A stretch of 64,000 nucleotides of DNA from Davidsoniella eucalypti (Eukaryota > Ascomycota > Sordariomycetes > Microascales > Ceratocystidaceae), in the NCBI GenBank assembly GCA_004009845.1, contig RMBW01000035.1, positions 1-64,000 of the forward strand, read 5' to 3'. Each line of letters begins with the position of its first letter. The first letter of the stretch is position 1. A model generated the notes under the pieces. That model was not told where the DNA came from. It did not search any database and saw only the letters and a program-made list of their open reading frames with translations. Both the position numbers and the translations under genes were made by a program. This document shows, piece by piece, positions 23,868 through 34,918 of this stretch.

Positions 23868-25268
23868 TCACACAACCTGTTCGATGTCGTCGGTCGTTTC
23901 ACCTTCACAGTGAGCGGTATTCGTCGTGAATCCGTCTTCGGGTTGCTCGGCGAGATCGGCATCTTCGTATTCCCTGTCTATATCGTGGTCGTGGTCGGCC
24001 TGCGGACCGGCAGGCCGGGGCGACTCGGGTGGCTCGGTATTGTGAGATGGAGGCGAGCTTCCGCTTGTCGCCGTAGCGGATGACGAAGAACCAGAGTCCG
24101 CAGGAGAGAAAGAGAGAGGATAGGGGTACGCCGAGGGTTCTTCGCGGAACTGATCACCCACATTGGCCATACAGTGTTCAGGGTCAACGCTGGCATCACG
24201 AGTCACAAAGCCATCACTCCCCACGCTGCTACTGCGTTCATTGCTCTCATTGCTGCCATCACGCGTCACAAAGCCATCACTCCCCACGCTGCTACTGCGT
24301 TCATTGCTCTCATTGCTGCCATCACGCGTCACAAAGCCATCACTCCCCACGCTGCTACTGCGTTCATTGCTACTGCCCCGTTCATTGCTGCCATCACGCT
24401 CGCTAGTGCCGGCAGTAGCTTCGACCCTGCTCGGATTTGTAGTATAGCCGTGAGTAGCCAGGTAGGACCGGATATAGTTGCAGAGTCTGTTGTATCGGTC
24501 CCAGTCAGTTCCGCCGTAGCTGTGTTGTTGTCCGGGGTCGTAACGCACGCCGTGGTCTGTCCGGACGTGATCTTCGATGTCCAGGTAGCTCATGGGTGCC
24601 GCCTGCGCACAGTCTTGCGCCAAATCGCCTCGCAGGAATGGGCAAGGGAAGTTGTCGTTCTCGTTGTCACTTTCGTCACTTTCGTCACTGTCGCCGCCAC
24701 CGCCGCCACCGCCACCGCCGTTGTTATCGCCATCATCACGGTGATCATTTGCGTCCGGTGTATTGCCGTAGTTTGGGTCGTGTCGGTCTTGACTGGCATC
24801 GTTGTCGTGGCTGTCTTGGTCTCTACCGGAAGCATTGCCGTGGCCGTTACCTCGATGCCGCTTGTTCTGGCCGGGAGCAGGGTCTTCCTCAAAGCGTCGC
24901 TTGCCGTCTTCGGGTTCTCGATATATATCAGGGTGGGCTCCGTCTATATGGACATAGTCCACGTAAGTCTGATGGGCGTCGTAGCCAGATATGGCGTAGA
25001 GAGAACCATGGCCCTCCTTGCCATGGTATATGTTAAACATTCCTTTCCGAAAGAAAGGAGGGCCAGCGGCGGCCTTGGTGAGCGTTCCCAGGCTGACCTT
25101 GACGGTTTTCTTATCTATGTAGGGCTTGATTGCTCGTGATATAAGCAGCATGACGATCAAGAGAATACACGGATCGAGCGCCACCCAGTGTCTGTCAGTC
25201 GTAAGGGACATAGTCCCAGTGACATACATGCCACCCATGCTGGGTGGCATGTCATGAAAAACAGTCAT
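23868..25268 (-). CDS. C2H2-like zinc-finger protein with 21-aa tandem repeats, 466 aa
   Basis: Single frame from ATG at 25,268. The N-terminus has a short hydrophobic segment (CILLIVMLLI, ~34-43). The middle is low-complexity (HDND, nine-Gly run, DESDES). One atypical finger follows: C209, C220, H234, H239 in CPFLRGDLAQDC...HVRTDH, similar in layout to finger 1 of the neighbouring gene. After WDRYNRLCNYIRSYLATHG come three copies of a 21-residue unit (SNERSSSVGSDGFVTRDGSNE register), then a Ser/Pro-rich acidic tail. It is tandem and co-oriented with the other C2H2 gene, 0.7 kb apart, which suggests relationship by duplication. The function is unknown. Coding status rests on the preserved finger pattern and in-phase repeats; confidence is moderate because the long opposite-strand frame in the same repeats is also open. 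Confidence 0.6.
   Translation of the reverse strand: MTVFHDMPPSMGGMYVTGTMSLTTDRHWVALDPCILLIVMLLISRAIKPYIDKKTVKVSLGTLTKAAAGPPFFRKGMFNIYHGKEGHGSLYAISGYDAHQTYVDYVHIDGAHPDIYREPEDGKRRFEEDPAPGQNKRHRGNGHGNASGRDQDSHDNDASQDRHDPNYGNTPDANDHRDDGDNNGGGGGGGGGDSDESDESDNENDNFPCPFLRGDLAQDCAQAAPMSYLDIEDHVRTDHGVRYDPGQQHSYGGTDWDRYNRLCNYIRSYLATHGYTTNPSRVEATAGTSERDGSNERGSSNERSSSVGSDGFVTRDGSNESNERSSSVGSDGFVTRDGSNESNERSSSVGSDGFVTRDASVDPEHCMANVGDQFREEPSAYPYPLSFSPADSGSSSSATATSGSSPPSHNTEPPESPRPAGPQADHDHDIDREYEDADLAEQPEDGFTTNTAHCEGETTDDIEQVV
24194..24382. repeat. 63-bp in-frame minisatellite (three near-identical units)
   Basis: Units start at 24,194, 24,257 and 24,320. They differ by a single base near the start of the first unit, and the third diverges at its end. 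The period is 63 bp, so each unit adds 21 residues without shifting frame. Near-identity implies recent expansion or ongoing homogenisation. Confidence 0.9.
25226..25252. repeat. Perfect 12-bp-arm inverted repeat near the start codon
   Basis: Arms ACATGCCACCCA (25,226-25,237) and TGGGTGGCATGT (25,241-25,252) are separated by TGC. It covers codons ~6-14 of the zinc-finger gene (MPPSMGGM) and would give a strong hairpin at the beginning of its mRNA. Confidence 0.85.
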
Positions 25269-26282
25269 AATCAATGAGCTTTATCAGCTAGTAGTTATAA
25301 GCAGCAAAAGAAAGGCTATACAACGATGATGTGTTATGGATGATGTGTTAAATCTGGAGTATGAAAATCAATGGTGTTTATATAGTTTTACATGAAGGCA
25401 AACAAAGGCAAAAAAGCAAAAAGGCAAAACCAGTACAAAATGGTCGTTAACTGACTTTTCAGTCACTGACCGACATAGAAACAGGTTAACAGCATATTTC
25501 CACGCCTGTATATTGCAGTCTCTATATTCAGTGCTGAATACTGTCAAGAAGGGCGTAGGCCGGGCAGTTTCGAGTGTACGGTGGACCAAAAGATCCCACT
25601 TGAGTTCTGTCACTTGAGCCCCCTATATTTCCTTGTTGAGTCTAATATTCATAGCATCGCCAAAGTACGGCCTACCACACCGCTGCTGGCAATTAAACTG
25701 TACTAAATAGCACCTGTTGGTGGCTCTCGCCTCTCTATCTCCATGGCGAGCGGAGAGACTAGTGAGCTTCAGGTATGTCCATGCAGTTGTGTTTTTAGCT
25801 CGGGTCTTGGATACTACTCGGCCATTCAGGGAGGCCGCTCATCTACTATAGAGACACACTTTATAGTCCACCGAAGCCAAAAGCCTGTACTGCCTGTCAC
25901 ACTTGATACGCCCGTGCTGTCTTGGTAGAGAGGCCTCAACAATACAGTATAGTCTGTAGTGTATTTCCATGTTTAGCAGTCTAGCCAGCAGCAACAATAC
26001 ATTGTATTACAGCTTGATCCTTGTTTTTTCCCCGCTCGATAGGGCTCGTCAAGATTAAGCTTGTTCCAGCAAACAAAACCTTGAATGATATTATGTAGGG
26101 CCCAAGAAAGACAGTTACAATTAATGCACGGCATGTGAAGTCGTCATTCGGCCTTGTTGATTCGCTAGCGGTGAGCCTGACAAGGTGCTAATTCCTCTGT
26201 AGAATACCATGTAAGGCATACAGCTTTCTTCATTGTTCTGTAACTGTATGAAGCACTCTCTTAGACGATATGACAGGCCGTA
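25269..26282. other. Intergenic between zinc-finger gene and decayed membrane gene
   Basis: Upstream region of the minus-strand zinc-finger gene. No conserved frame or RNA recognised. Confidence 0.4.
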
Positions 26283-26958
26283 ATGCCGGTCAGTGAAGCA
26301 AAAAACGGCTTCTTGTCACTGCCTCGGCCTACACTCGCTACAAACACAAAGCCTTTGCCGCTGGAGCTGATCGCGGCTGCTACTCTTATCTTGGCATGTG
26401 TGAATGGATATGCAGACCGTCCCACATTCTCAGCACGCAAATATCTCTGGCTGCTGGACTGTCGTCCTCGTCGATGTCTCAGTCACTGTACAGTCATGCA
26501 TATCTTCGAAGTGCTGCAGAGTCGGTGTCACTCGACTACTTCAAAAGACTCGGAGACTACCAAATTCATCCTCATCCTCATCCTCATCCTCCAGTTCCGA
26601 CAGTGGATATTCACCTGGAGCAGGCTCTGCAGCATCTACTTTACCTATATTTACTTCATCTATATCTACTTCATCTATATCTACTGGGGCGAAAGCAGGT
26701 ATCGCTTTTGTGGCTGTCACTATAGTTCTAGTCTGGCTCTAGAGACATCGTCGCCGTCAAGTCAAAGCTTCAGAGCTTTCAGGGAGAAAAAGAAGACATG
26801 GAAAATCGGTGTCTATGAAGCACCCAATGATAGCGGCCTTCCTGCACAACCAACTTCCAGGCTCGATGCCAAGCTATATTCCTCGTCGGCCAGAACTTGA
26901 AGCCTCAGGGGGGGTTGGATTCCGGTGGTGTCACATCGTGCCGATTAGGATACATTAG
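26283..26958 (+). pseudogene. Decayed Ser-rich single-pass membrane protein gene
   Basis: The frame from 26,283 contains a signal-like hydrophobic stretch (LIAAATLILACVNGYA). A second frame from 26,404 carries a Ser run (about 11), then ISTGAKAGIAFVAVTIVLVW, a TAG (26,740-26,742), and in the same frame RHRRRQ-like basic residues and PSYIPRRPELEASGG to 26,958. The order signal peptide, ectodomain, Ser/Thr stalk, membrane helix, basic stop-transfer and PELE tail is typical of small ascomycete surface proteins. The stop after the helix and the apparent frame change near 26,400 suggest a broken gene. An unrecognised intron could remove the problem, so confidence is limited. The same TGAKAGIA entry occurs in the intact gene 1.2 kb downstream. 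Microsatellites (TCATCC and a TATATCTACTTCATC-like repeat) lie inside. Confidence 0.4.
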
Positions 26959-28154
26959 GCGGCTTTGGTTGTGGCGTCGTGATGGTCAGTCCAGTCTTGA
27001 CCTTTCATCTCTGGGCGTATTCAAGCTACATAGCAACCGCTAATCTCCCGTATAACCGTGCCTTGAGCATTAAATAGACTCGGTATATGTATGTGTTTGA
27101 CAGATCTCGAATATCAGGACCGTCCTTTTAAATATGCCTTATCCTAGAGTGCAAATAGGTGGTCATACAGCCCATCCCTTTTAATTATACTTTTCCTTTG
27201 TCCCATTCATAGCCCTTACTCAGCCAAAAATCTGCTTAAAGTTTCCGGTCTGCAGGATGGCCCATGTCCTGCTAGCGTACACATCCTTTTAATCAAAACA
27301 AAAGTCTCCGTAAACACTACACTACATATATCCGTATACCGCCATTCAAGGGACTATTTGTGGCATCGCTTATTTCCAGGCTAGACTGTGCTTCTTTTGT
27401 CTTGACGATGAGAAGAAGATAGCCGGTATATCTATAGATCCATACGTAGTTTATATAGTTTCTTACTCACAAAGGAAGCAACTGCACGAGTAAATGCAGC
27501 AGAGAGAAAAAGAGCTAAGCGGTACTTTACTAAGCCACCACTTTATTATTATTTCTCTGTTTCTTTCCCCGTGTATTCACAACCGAGTCCTTTGTAGATA
27601 GTTAAGAAAAAAGCAAGTCATGACAAATGTATCACAGAAACGGGGGGGGCACAACTAGCGAGATGGGGAGGAGACATCACATATGTATCCCTTGTACTTT
27701 TATCTCTTTTTTTCTTTTTACTTTAGTTATAGCTTCCCATGATACTAGTCCATGAAGAGAGAATGGCTGAAGTATGTCAAATACCACATACATATCAACA
27801 GAATCGGGGCGTTTATGCTACCGATAAAAGCCATTTTTCTATCATACAGACTGCTGAAGGGTATATTTACCAGGTGAAAATGATAGATAATGCCCAGGTT
27901 TTGTTTGAAGTCGGGCCATCATAAAAGAATAGAAGAGACCCCTTCGCCCACTCATCAAATTCCGTTCTTCTTAACAACCTTTCTTTTTTTTAGCTGCTTC
28001 GGTCCTCTTGTAGTCTGGACGGCACAATAAAGTCGCCAGTCACATTAGAATACTAGTTCTCCACTGCTAGCCTACAGATTGTCATGAAGCCTGTGTCGTT
28101 CTCTTTTTTGTTCTTTGGATCTACACTTCACCTTCTTTAATCTACCGGATATAC
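26959..28154. other. Upstream region of the lectin-like membrane protein gene
   Basis: No conserved coding sequence. A 61-codon frame at 27,739-27,924 has no recognisable features. C/T-rich patches lie at 27,690-27,730 and 27,955-28,000. Confidence 0.4.
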
Positions 28155-30089
28155 ATGCTTCAGTACGTCTTCTTACTGCTGGCGGCGCTGTTTGCCGCTC
28201 AGGCAGTTGCCGTCGACAAGATAGCATCATGGGCATGGGCTGGCTATATGCAGGTTGTCATCAGCGATGGCCAGAACCTGTACATGGGAAGCTGTGATAT
28301 CCCCTACGGCGACGACTGGATCATGGATTCCACCTTTCCGCTTCCGGGCCACATGCATACCGAGAGTGACGTCAGCACGGTATATCGTTCGAGTGACAGT
28401 TACAACGGTGTAAGTTTATCCAGGATCCACACATGCCTTTCTCGTGCAGACTACCGTGCTCCAAATACTGACAGGTCTGTGGCACCTGGTACGGGGAACT
28501 AGACCATCTTTTTCTACCAAGACGCCGACGGCTCACTAATGTTAGCTCGTTACACTTGCCGGTCTGGAGTGCTCGGAAACTACGATCTCTTGGTCAATAT
28601 CTCCGAGAAGGCAGGCATCAACGCCGACGATGTGTTGTTTCCTAGTCCTATCAGTGCTGTAGTGGGCTGGGGAGGCTTGATTTCGCTCTTCTATCTAGAC
28701 CCTAAGAGTGCTGTGCAGATGGTTGGCGGCGGTACCACCGACGATATTTGGTTTCAAAAGGGCCGGGTCTCGGTAGAAGGAGTAGCAGCCACGGCCATCT
28801 GCTCAGCTGAGTTCAATGATGCTAATATCACGGTTATCTACCCTGTGGGTGACTACGATATGCATATTTCCCAGCTACTGCATGGCTCCGACGACTGGTG
28901 GATTGGTAAGTATGTTTATTCTCAGCTATACTATTGAGTCTTATTAACGAGTGCATGCTATGTAGACTCTCTACCCCGCGAATTTTCCAACGAAGTCTAC
29001 AACAACTCCGATTCTTCGCTCGAACAAGGCTCGAGCCCATACAATCTCACCAACTTTGACTCTACCAACGGCAGTGTCACCATGACGGTTTATAACGATA
29101 CCATGCCGAGCCTTTTCTATATCGGCAACGACAGGAAAGTCTACCATCTCAACTATACCGGCAGAGGCCATGGCCACTGGCCTTACGGCAACTATTGGGA
29201 TTTCCATGGAGCGCTCTCGGACTGGCCGCTTGCTGATGAGGTTAGTGCTGACTTGTCGGCTTTCTGGGACAGTGTCCTGGAGCTTTGGCGAGTATTCTAT
29301 ATTTCGAACAACACACTTGTGTTTGGCAATCGTACCATCGATGACGATTGGGGAGTCGATGTCACCGTACGGAACCTGCCCTCGCAATACCTGCTCAACA
29401 AAGACGCTCAAGTCAATTCTACCGACGACAATTCTACCGACAACAATTCCACCGACGACAGCCCCGCATATCACACATATAGTACCAGCTCTGGCTTGTC
29501 AACTGGGGCAAAGGCCGGTATTGCTATCGGTGCCATTGCCGGTGTGGCTGCTACGGCTGCCATATGCATTTTTATGTGGCGTCGCCGCAGACAATCTTCC
29601 ATGGCCACCGCTCAATCATCTTCAAAATATCCCGCCACTACCGATCCATTCCTCAGTGACCCCAAAGCCACGTCTGACAGACCTAGCGCCTCTGTATCAC
29701 CACTTACGGAGTCGACGTTCATGCACTCTGCCGGCAATACACCACTTCCATACAATGAAAGTCTCTTGTCAAGCATGAACAGTCCACCTCCCCCGACCGT
29801 CTCCGAGCTCGATAGTCCTGATATGTCGGGCAGAATTCACTCGGTCATCTTCGAGCTTCCCAGCAAGAAAGTAGAGGATGTGCCCCAAGAGCTTCCCGGG
29901 AGCCACGTGGGTCTGTCCTTGAATCACATGATGCATATGCCACCAGATGCACATGGAGGTTCTACCAATGCGAATGAATCTACTCCGAGTAGGTCTTTAA
30001 CACCAGGCAAGGTCCCACAAGATGGTGTAGATCCAAATTCTAGGTGTTTAGGCCCGCTCAATATGAATCACGATGATTTACGGTCGTGA
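28155..30089 (+). CDS. Type I membrane glycoprotein with lectin-like ectodomain, 593 aa
   Basis: Model: join(28155..28409, 28503..28905, 28966..30089), with GTAAGT donors; total 594 codons in frame. The first intron must use the TAG acceptor ending at 28,502, because the nearer CAG gives a wrong frame. A signal peptide (MLQYVFLLLAALFAAQAVA) is followed by a ~350-residue ectodomain with blade-like repeats, such as NGTIFFYQDADGSLMLARY, VVGWGGLISLFYLDP and MPSLFYIGNDRKVYHLNY, reminiscent of the fungal fucose-specific lectin beta-propeller. Several N-glycosylation sequons occur, with an NSTDDNSTDNNSTDD stalk. A helix starting TGAKAGIAIGAIAGVAA ends in WRRRRQ, then a ~170-residue Ser/Pro-rich cytoplasmic tail. 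The membrane topology is well supported; the sugar-binding call is inference from repeat style. A cell-surface receptor or adhesin is plausible. The decayed membrane gene lies upstream. Confidence 0.8.
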
Positions 30090-33000
30090 TAGTAGGAATT
30101 TAGGGATTATGGAGTTATCGCGACGGGAATACTTTGGGGTTGGAAATGAGAATGACTACTTTATCATTCAAGCAACATAATTTGCTATCTAATAACTCGT
30201 ATCATAACTTTTAATTTAGTTAGTAATATCAACGTTCTATTTCTTTCATCACTTGAAAAATTAGGTACGGAATAGACGGTGATACAAACAGTACCAAGCC
30301 ATGTGTAGGGTTAGGGTATTTACATATAGGCATATGCTTTAAAAGCTTAGTAACCCTGTAACCCTAGTATAGCCGATTTATATTTATGTATCTTGTCGCC
30401 CCTCAACCCATGACATCTTTGGCTGTTGATGGGACGGACACATGACAATCCCTTTCCGCTTGACTGCACGTGAAGCAAGAGGAAGAATGGAAAAGTCCAG
30501 TAGGGTTTCAGAATTACTTGAACTTGCGGCATTTCCTTAAATAAAAGAGCATAACTAAATACCTTCTAGTAGACCAAACACGAGGAAAGTTATGAGGCTG
30601 TGTAGATTGAACAATGACATATATTGCTGCACGTTGTCTATCTAACTTGTGTTTGGTGTTTTCACATAATGTATATGTATGTGACAAGTATGGATACATC
30701 AACCTGTTTGACAGAATCTTAGTAAGATGCAATAAAGAAAACGTGACGAATGTATTGTACAGCAAATAAAATCGACAAGTCAGAACATTTGTTAATGATG
30801 TGCGAGAGTGGGATAAAAGGACATGTGAAAACAAGCAAAGTTTCAGTTGATGTGGTTTGGATCTTGATGGATATTATGCTTAGATGATGTCATAACCGAC
30901 CCGAGTAAACAGATAGGGAAAAAAAAAAAACCAATATTAGAGAGATTTGACAGTACATGTAGGTCTAGAATATAATCCATTTATTGGTGGCAAATATCAC
31001 TGAAGCCATGGTTGAAGTTGCGAACGAGAAAAATTCAAAAAAGACAACAACTCTAACAAAAAATAACAGTATAAGGTAATCAACAATAGCCGACTTTGGA
31101 AGATGCGATATGAGCCAATGATGACGAACAATGTTAAGTTTCTTTTTGTGAAATTTCCAACACAAATTCCAGCAAAATCGAAACACATCTCTTTTTAGAT
31201 ATCAAGTTGGTGTATTTATCACCTTAGTCTTGATTAAATAAAGAAAAATTACCTTCTTTATTTAGTTGAAAAAAGTGAAGAAAAAAATGCATGCAGAACA
31301 GGATTTCATGATATTGTTTGTTGGCACGCATAAGTGGGCGGGCTGCATGTATATGTATGTATGTCACATACAACTACATGTATATTGTCTCGGCTGCGAG
31401 TACTGGATGTCCGCTGTTGATGTTACTTATTTGATAGGTGATGTGCTGCTCGCGAATTAAAGAATGTTTTTTTTTTCTCTGGTTCGTTGTACATCGGTGA
31501 CAATTTCACCATTCCAGCAGACTAGTAAAGCGAGAGTATTTAATACAAGCATTATATAATTACCTACCCTAGCAATGTCGATGGTTCTGGGGAGCCCTGA
31601 AGTTGAAAAGAACGAAAGAGGCTCTTCAGGGAATGATAACCAAGTAAACGGGAATTAGATCTACAAGGTTTTCATGAGGACACCATGTTCTTTTTGTTCT
31701 TTTTTATAATTCTAAACAGGTGAAGAGAAAGTGCCTGTGTTATGTTATTGCCGTCTCTTTCAGCTAATAATGCAGATATCTATGTAGATATGAGAAGATA
31801 TGAGTACACTATGGCATGGCCTCTGTTCAATAAGTAAGAACTCCTATAGCCAGGTACCTCTGTGAGCAGTTGAAACCAAAAAAAGAATCCACTGTCTCAT
31901 TATGATTCAAGGGCCGTTTAGTTTGTGGAATTCTAGCGTAGGACGCATAGCGGGGAATAGGCGTGTCAATAGCGCCTTAGCTCGTCATCGGCGCAGCAGA
32001 TGGCTTTGTTTATAGGCGCTTTTTTAGGTGGATGGAATCGATACAGGGGCCAAGTGTCTACAGGGTAAACAAGTTAATCTGGAATTTAGTGAAATGGATT
32101 AGTTAGTTACCTGCTTATCAGCTGGAGATTACATAAGTGTGAAGAGCGAATGCGTTTCTGTGACACGGACGGAACGAGCGAACTAGGCGGAGATAATACA
32201 GAATGAGTCACAACGAGAATACGGCGAGACCAGAAAGAAAATGAAATAAGATAGAAATAAATAGAACGGAAATACAGAGGCCAAGATAGACGGAGGCAAG
32301 ACAGCACTAAGGAAAACAAATATCAATCCACTTCTCTTTATAAGCGACAACATCGCCTTGATGCAGAGAAAACACGGCGATCCGATGTTGAGAGCGGAGC
32401 ACGCACTTGCTTAACTGGGGCTTTGTTTGTTTGGGGATTAAATACTATCAACCTGCTAGTTTACAAAGAGAGCGAACGCGGATGTGAATATGGATTGTTG
32501 TGACACGATTATGTGGATTATTGAATGGACGAAATGGGTAGTCTCCATAAAAATAACATCCGCTCTGGTTCAACTGTCTAATGAGCACGGGGTCATGATA
32601 TCATGCTCTGCTTTCTAATCCGCTAAAGATGCCTTTTTTTTGTTCGTGATTAGGCAATGGCGTCAGATTTAGGGAGATTGTGACTTGACTTATCTTTGAT
32701 AGATTATTTTGAGAGGCAACCAGCTGACCCACCAAAACCAAAACAAGAAAAGGGTCCCCAAATAACAAAAACAAGGCTGATAACATAAACAAGCTCGGCC
32801 TTCTTTGCAAGACGCTCAAGTACTTGCTTTAGTAAACAAGTCCCCCATTCCTAATCTGGAGTGTTTCGGGCTGTAACTGTCCAATCATGAATCACTTCAT
32901 GTGTCCGGCCGGAATATTACTCGAATTGTGCAGTTCGGACAGCACAGCACTTTTTATTGCTTACTAGAGCATTTCTTGTGCACAAAAGCTTACCAATCAT

Positions 33001-33774
33001 GTGCAGCTGCGTCTTGTGTTGGCGGCGTTGTAATAATGCTGCTCTTCTGAGAAAACCCCTCCGTCTCGTAGACACAAAATGATGCATATCAACTCATCGG
33101 CTATCCAGGTTGGTCGGATAGGGCCCATGCTCTGCTTCAAGATTTGCTGGATGATTTGGCCTGGGCTAGCCTTGGTCCTTCTTGGTCCTTCTTAGTATTT
33201 TGCCTTGTCTGCCCTGGCCAGCAATAATAGTAATAGATAAACAGCCAGACAAGTTATTACTACAGCGATAAGCAGTAATAATCAAAACATAACGAGGTAT
33301 AAGTCGGTGTCACAGCCCGCCGTTGCCAACCTCGGTTGCATCTTGTCTTGCTCTATTTTCCTTGCTACATATACATACATATGAGTACATGTACAGCTGC
33401 ACCTGGTTTCTTTTTCATTCTTTTTTTTTCAGATCGACCACGTACAACTACTTTGATCTCTACCGTCTCTTTGCCTGACCCGAGCTAGTGCTCTTTTCCG
33501 CCTTTGTCTTGACAAATAAACACCACCTCCATTACACCTTCTCCTGCTACCACCATCCGTTCGGCTAGCGCTATCTTGGTGTATTGCTTTGTACTTTATT
33601 ATTATCCTCTCTATTTATTTATTTTCGATTTTATTCTTCCTTGGTCGCCTGCTCCTGGTCATCCGCACGAAGAAACCTTCTGTACAGAGCAGATACTGTG
33701 TTGATTCTTTGCTCCTCCCTTCCCCTTTGAACGCCCGACCAAGTCTGCCTGCCTGGTAATAATAAGCAATACCT
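30090..33774. other. Long intergenic stretch, no gene recognised
   Basis: AT-rich with homopolymer runs. Contains paired telomere-like motifs near 30.3 kb (separate entry). Frames on the minus strand (for example 30,514-30,834, 30,965-31,188) are low-complexity and show no domain. Confidence 0.45.
30306..30367. repeat. Telomere-like motifs in inverted, facing orientation
   Basis: TAGGGTTAGGGT at 30,306-30,317 is followed 34 bp later by TAACCCTGTAACCCTA (30,351-30,366). The G-rich then C-rich order is that of a telomere-telomere junction, but only about two units exist on each side, so chance or a protein-binding telo-box is equally possible. Confidence 0.5.
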
Positions 33775-34015
33775 CGTTCTTTCTTTTCCTCTTTCTTCAC
33801 AAAATCTCTTTGTATCCTGCCACTTTTCCTTTTCTTCTTCCTCTTCTTCTTTCTCCCCCTTTTCTTCCTCTCTTGTCCTTTGTGCCTCTTCGTTGCTCAA
33901 GGACGGCACCAACTACACCATCAACCCACACAGCCGATACGATACTTTCGATTCTCTCTTGAAATATACCACTAGGCCAATATCACAGCATCGCCATCTC
34001 TCATATATCGACGCT
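33775..34015 (+). promoter_or_regulatory. Pyrimidine-rich leader of the 300-aa gene
   Basis: An almost pure C/T stretch (about 33,775-33,900) ends ~115 bp before the ATG at 34,016. The composition matches the leaders at 7.0, 40.7 and 50.2 kb. The start-site role is inferred. Confidence 0.4.
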
Positions 34016-34918
34016 ATGGCTTTCGTTTCCGCCATGCCCTCGACCAACGCGATGGAGGTACCCGAGAGTCTGCGTTACCCCTCAAAAACCTTCCGTCTGC
34101 GTGTCAGCAACGCCCACCAGAAGAAGCGTCTCTCGCCCTCGTATATCAACCGCGCCCAGAAGAACATCGACCGCGTACGCAAGGACGGCTCTCCCGTCTA
34201 CAAGTCCATGGACATGATTATGCGCCAGTATAATCCCGCCGACCATTTGTCGCCCAACTGCACATGCTTCGAGTGCCAGCGTAGGGCCGAGAGCCCTCGC
34301 CACAGCCGCACTTCTCGGAAGATGGCTAACTTGGAGCTGAAGGAGGAGGCTTCTATGGCCTACAACAAGGGCTTCGAGTTGCCATCCGACCGCCATCGTG
34401 AGAAGACCGTCACTGATGCCGTCAAGTCGTTGCAGCAGAGACTCAAGGAGGAGACCAAGGATAACGAAGTCACCTTGAGCAAGGAGCTCATTGCTAGCAC
34501 CAACAACAGCCTTTATGCAGAGATTAAATACTCTGCCGTGGTGAACGACCTGTGCCTGACCAACGATACCTCGGCGGCCCGTAGCTCCGAGTTTAACTTC
34601 AACTATCTGGTTCCATCAGGCCCCGAGTTCGTGATTAAGGAGGGCAAGGCCAAGAAGAAGGGTCGCAAGGGCAGCAAGCGCACCGGAAAGTCACCGCGCA
34701 TTGATAGCTCCGGCCAGTTCTCTAGCATCCTGCCTCCTGCCTGCCCCCACAAGGTGCCTGGCTTTGTAGCAGATAGCAGCGAGGATGAAGACGATGACTG
34801 GGACGTTCTGTCGACTACCCGTGAAGTTCATGACGATGATATGGAGGATGGCAACATTACCCCCACTGCCCCGAGACGTAGCAACGCTCCGTGGGTGGTC
34901 CTGGGCTTTGACCTATAA
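34016..34918 (+). CDS. Conserved-looking orphan protein, probably nuclear, 300 aa
   Basis: Single exon from the first ATG in a long open frame (which is open upstream to 33,893 without ATG). Codon use is C/G-ending, like NudE and ACC1, arguing for a real, well-expressed gene. Visible features: a basic N-terminal third (RLRVSNAHQKKRLSPSYINR), a Cys cluster NCTCFECQRR (~83-92) that might bind metal, a charged helical segment (KSLQQRLKEETKDNE), a lysine-rich stretch KAKKKGRKGSKRTGK consistent with a nuclear localisation signal, an acidic patch SSEDEDDDWD, and a hydrophobic C-terminus NAPWVVLGFDL that looks like a short docking motif. I do not recognise a family. No signal peptide or membrane helix. 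Flanking gaps exceed 3 kb on both sides. Confidence 0.75.
   Translation: MAFVSAMPSTNAMEVPESLRYPSKTFRLRVSNAHQKKRLSPSYINRAQKNIDRVRKDGSPVYKSMDMIMRQYNPADHLSPNCTCFECQRRAESPRHSRTSRKMANLELKEEASMAYNKGFELPSDRHREKTVTDAVKSLQQRLKEETKDNEVTLSKELIASTNNSLYAEIKYSAVVNDLCLTNDTSAARSSEFNFNYLVPSGPEFVIKEGKAKKKGRKGSKRTGKSPRIDSSGQFSSILPPACPHKVPGFVADSSEDEDDDWDVLSTTREVHDDDMEDGNITPTAPRRSNAPWVVLGFDL

Noticed and set aside
24174..25139. 321-codon plus-strand frame opposite the zinc-finger gene
   Set aside because: It is an Ala/Val/Ile-rich shadow produced by the in-frame minisatellite and C/G-biased codons of the minus-strand gene; no domain or start context.
28474..28502. Alternative acceptor (CTGACAG) for the first intron of the lectin-like gene
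   Set aside because: Its frame leads away from the downstream conserved frame; the TAG at 28,502 restores NGTIFFYQDADG.
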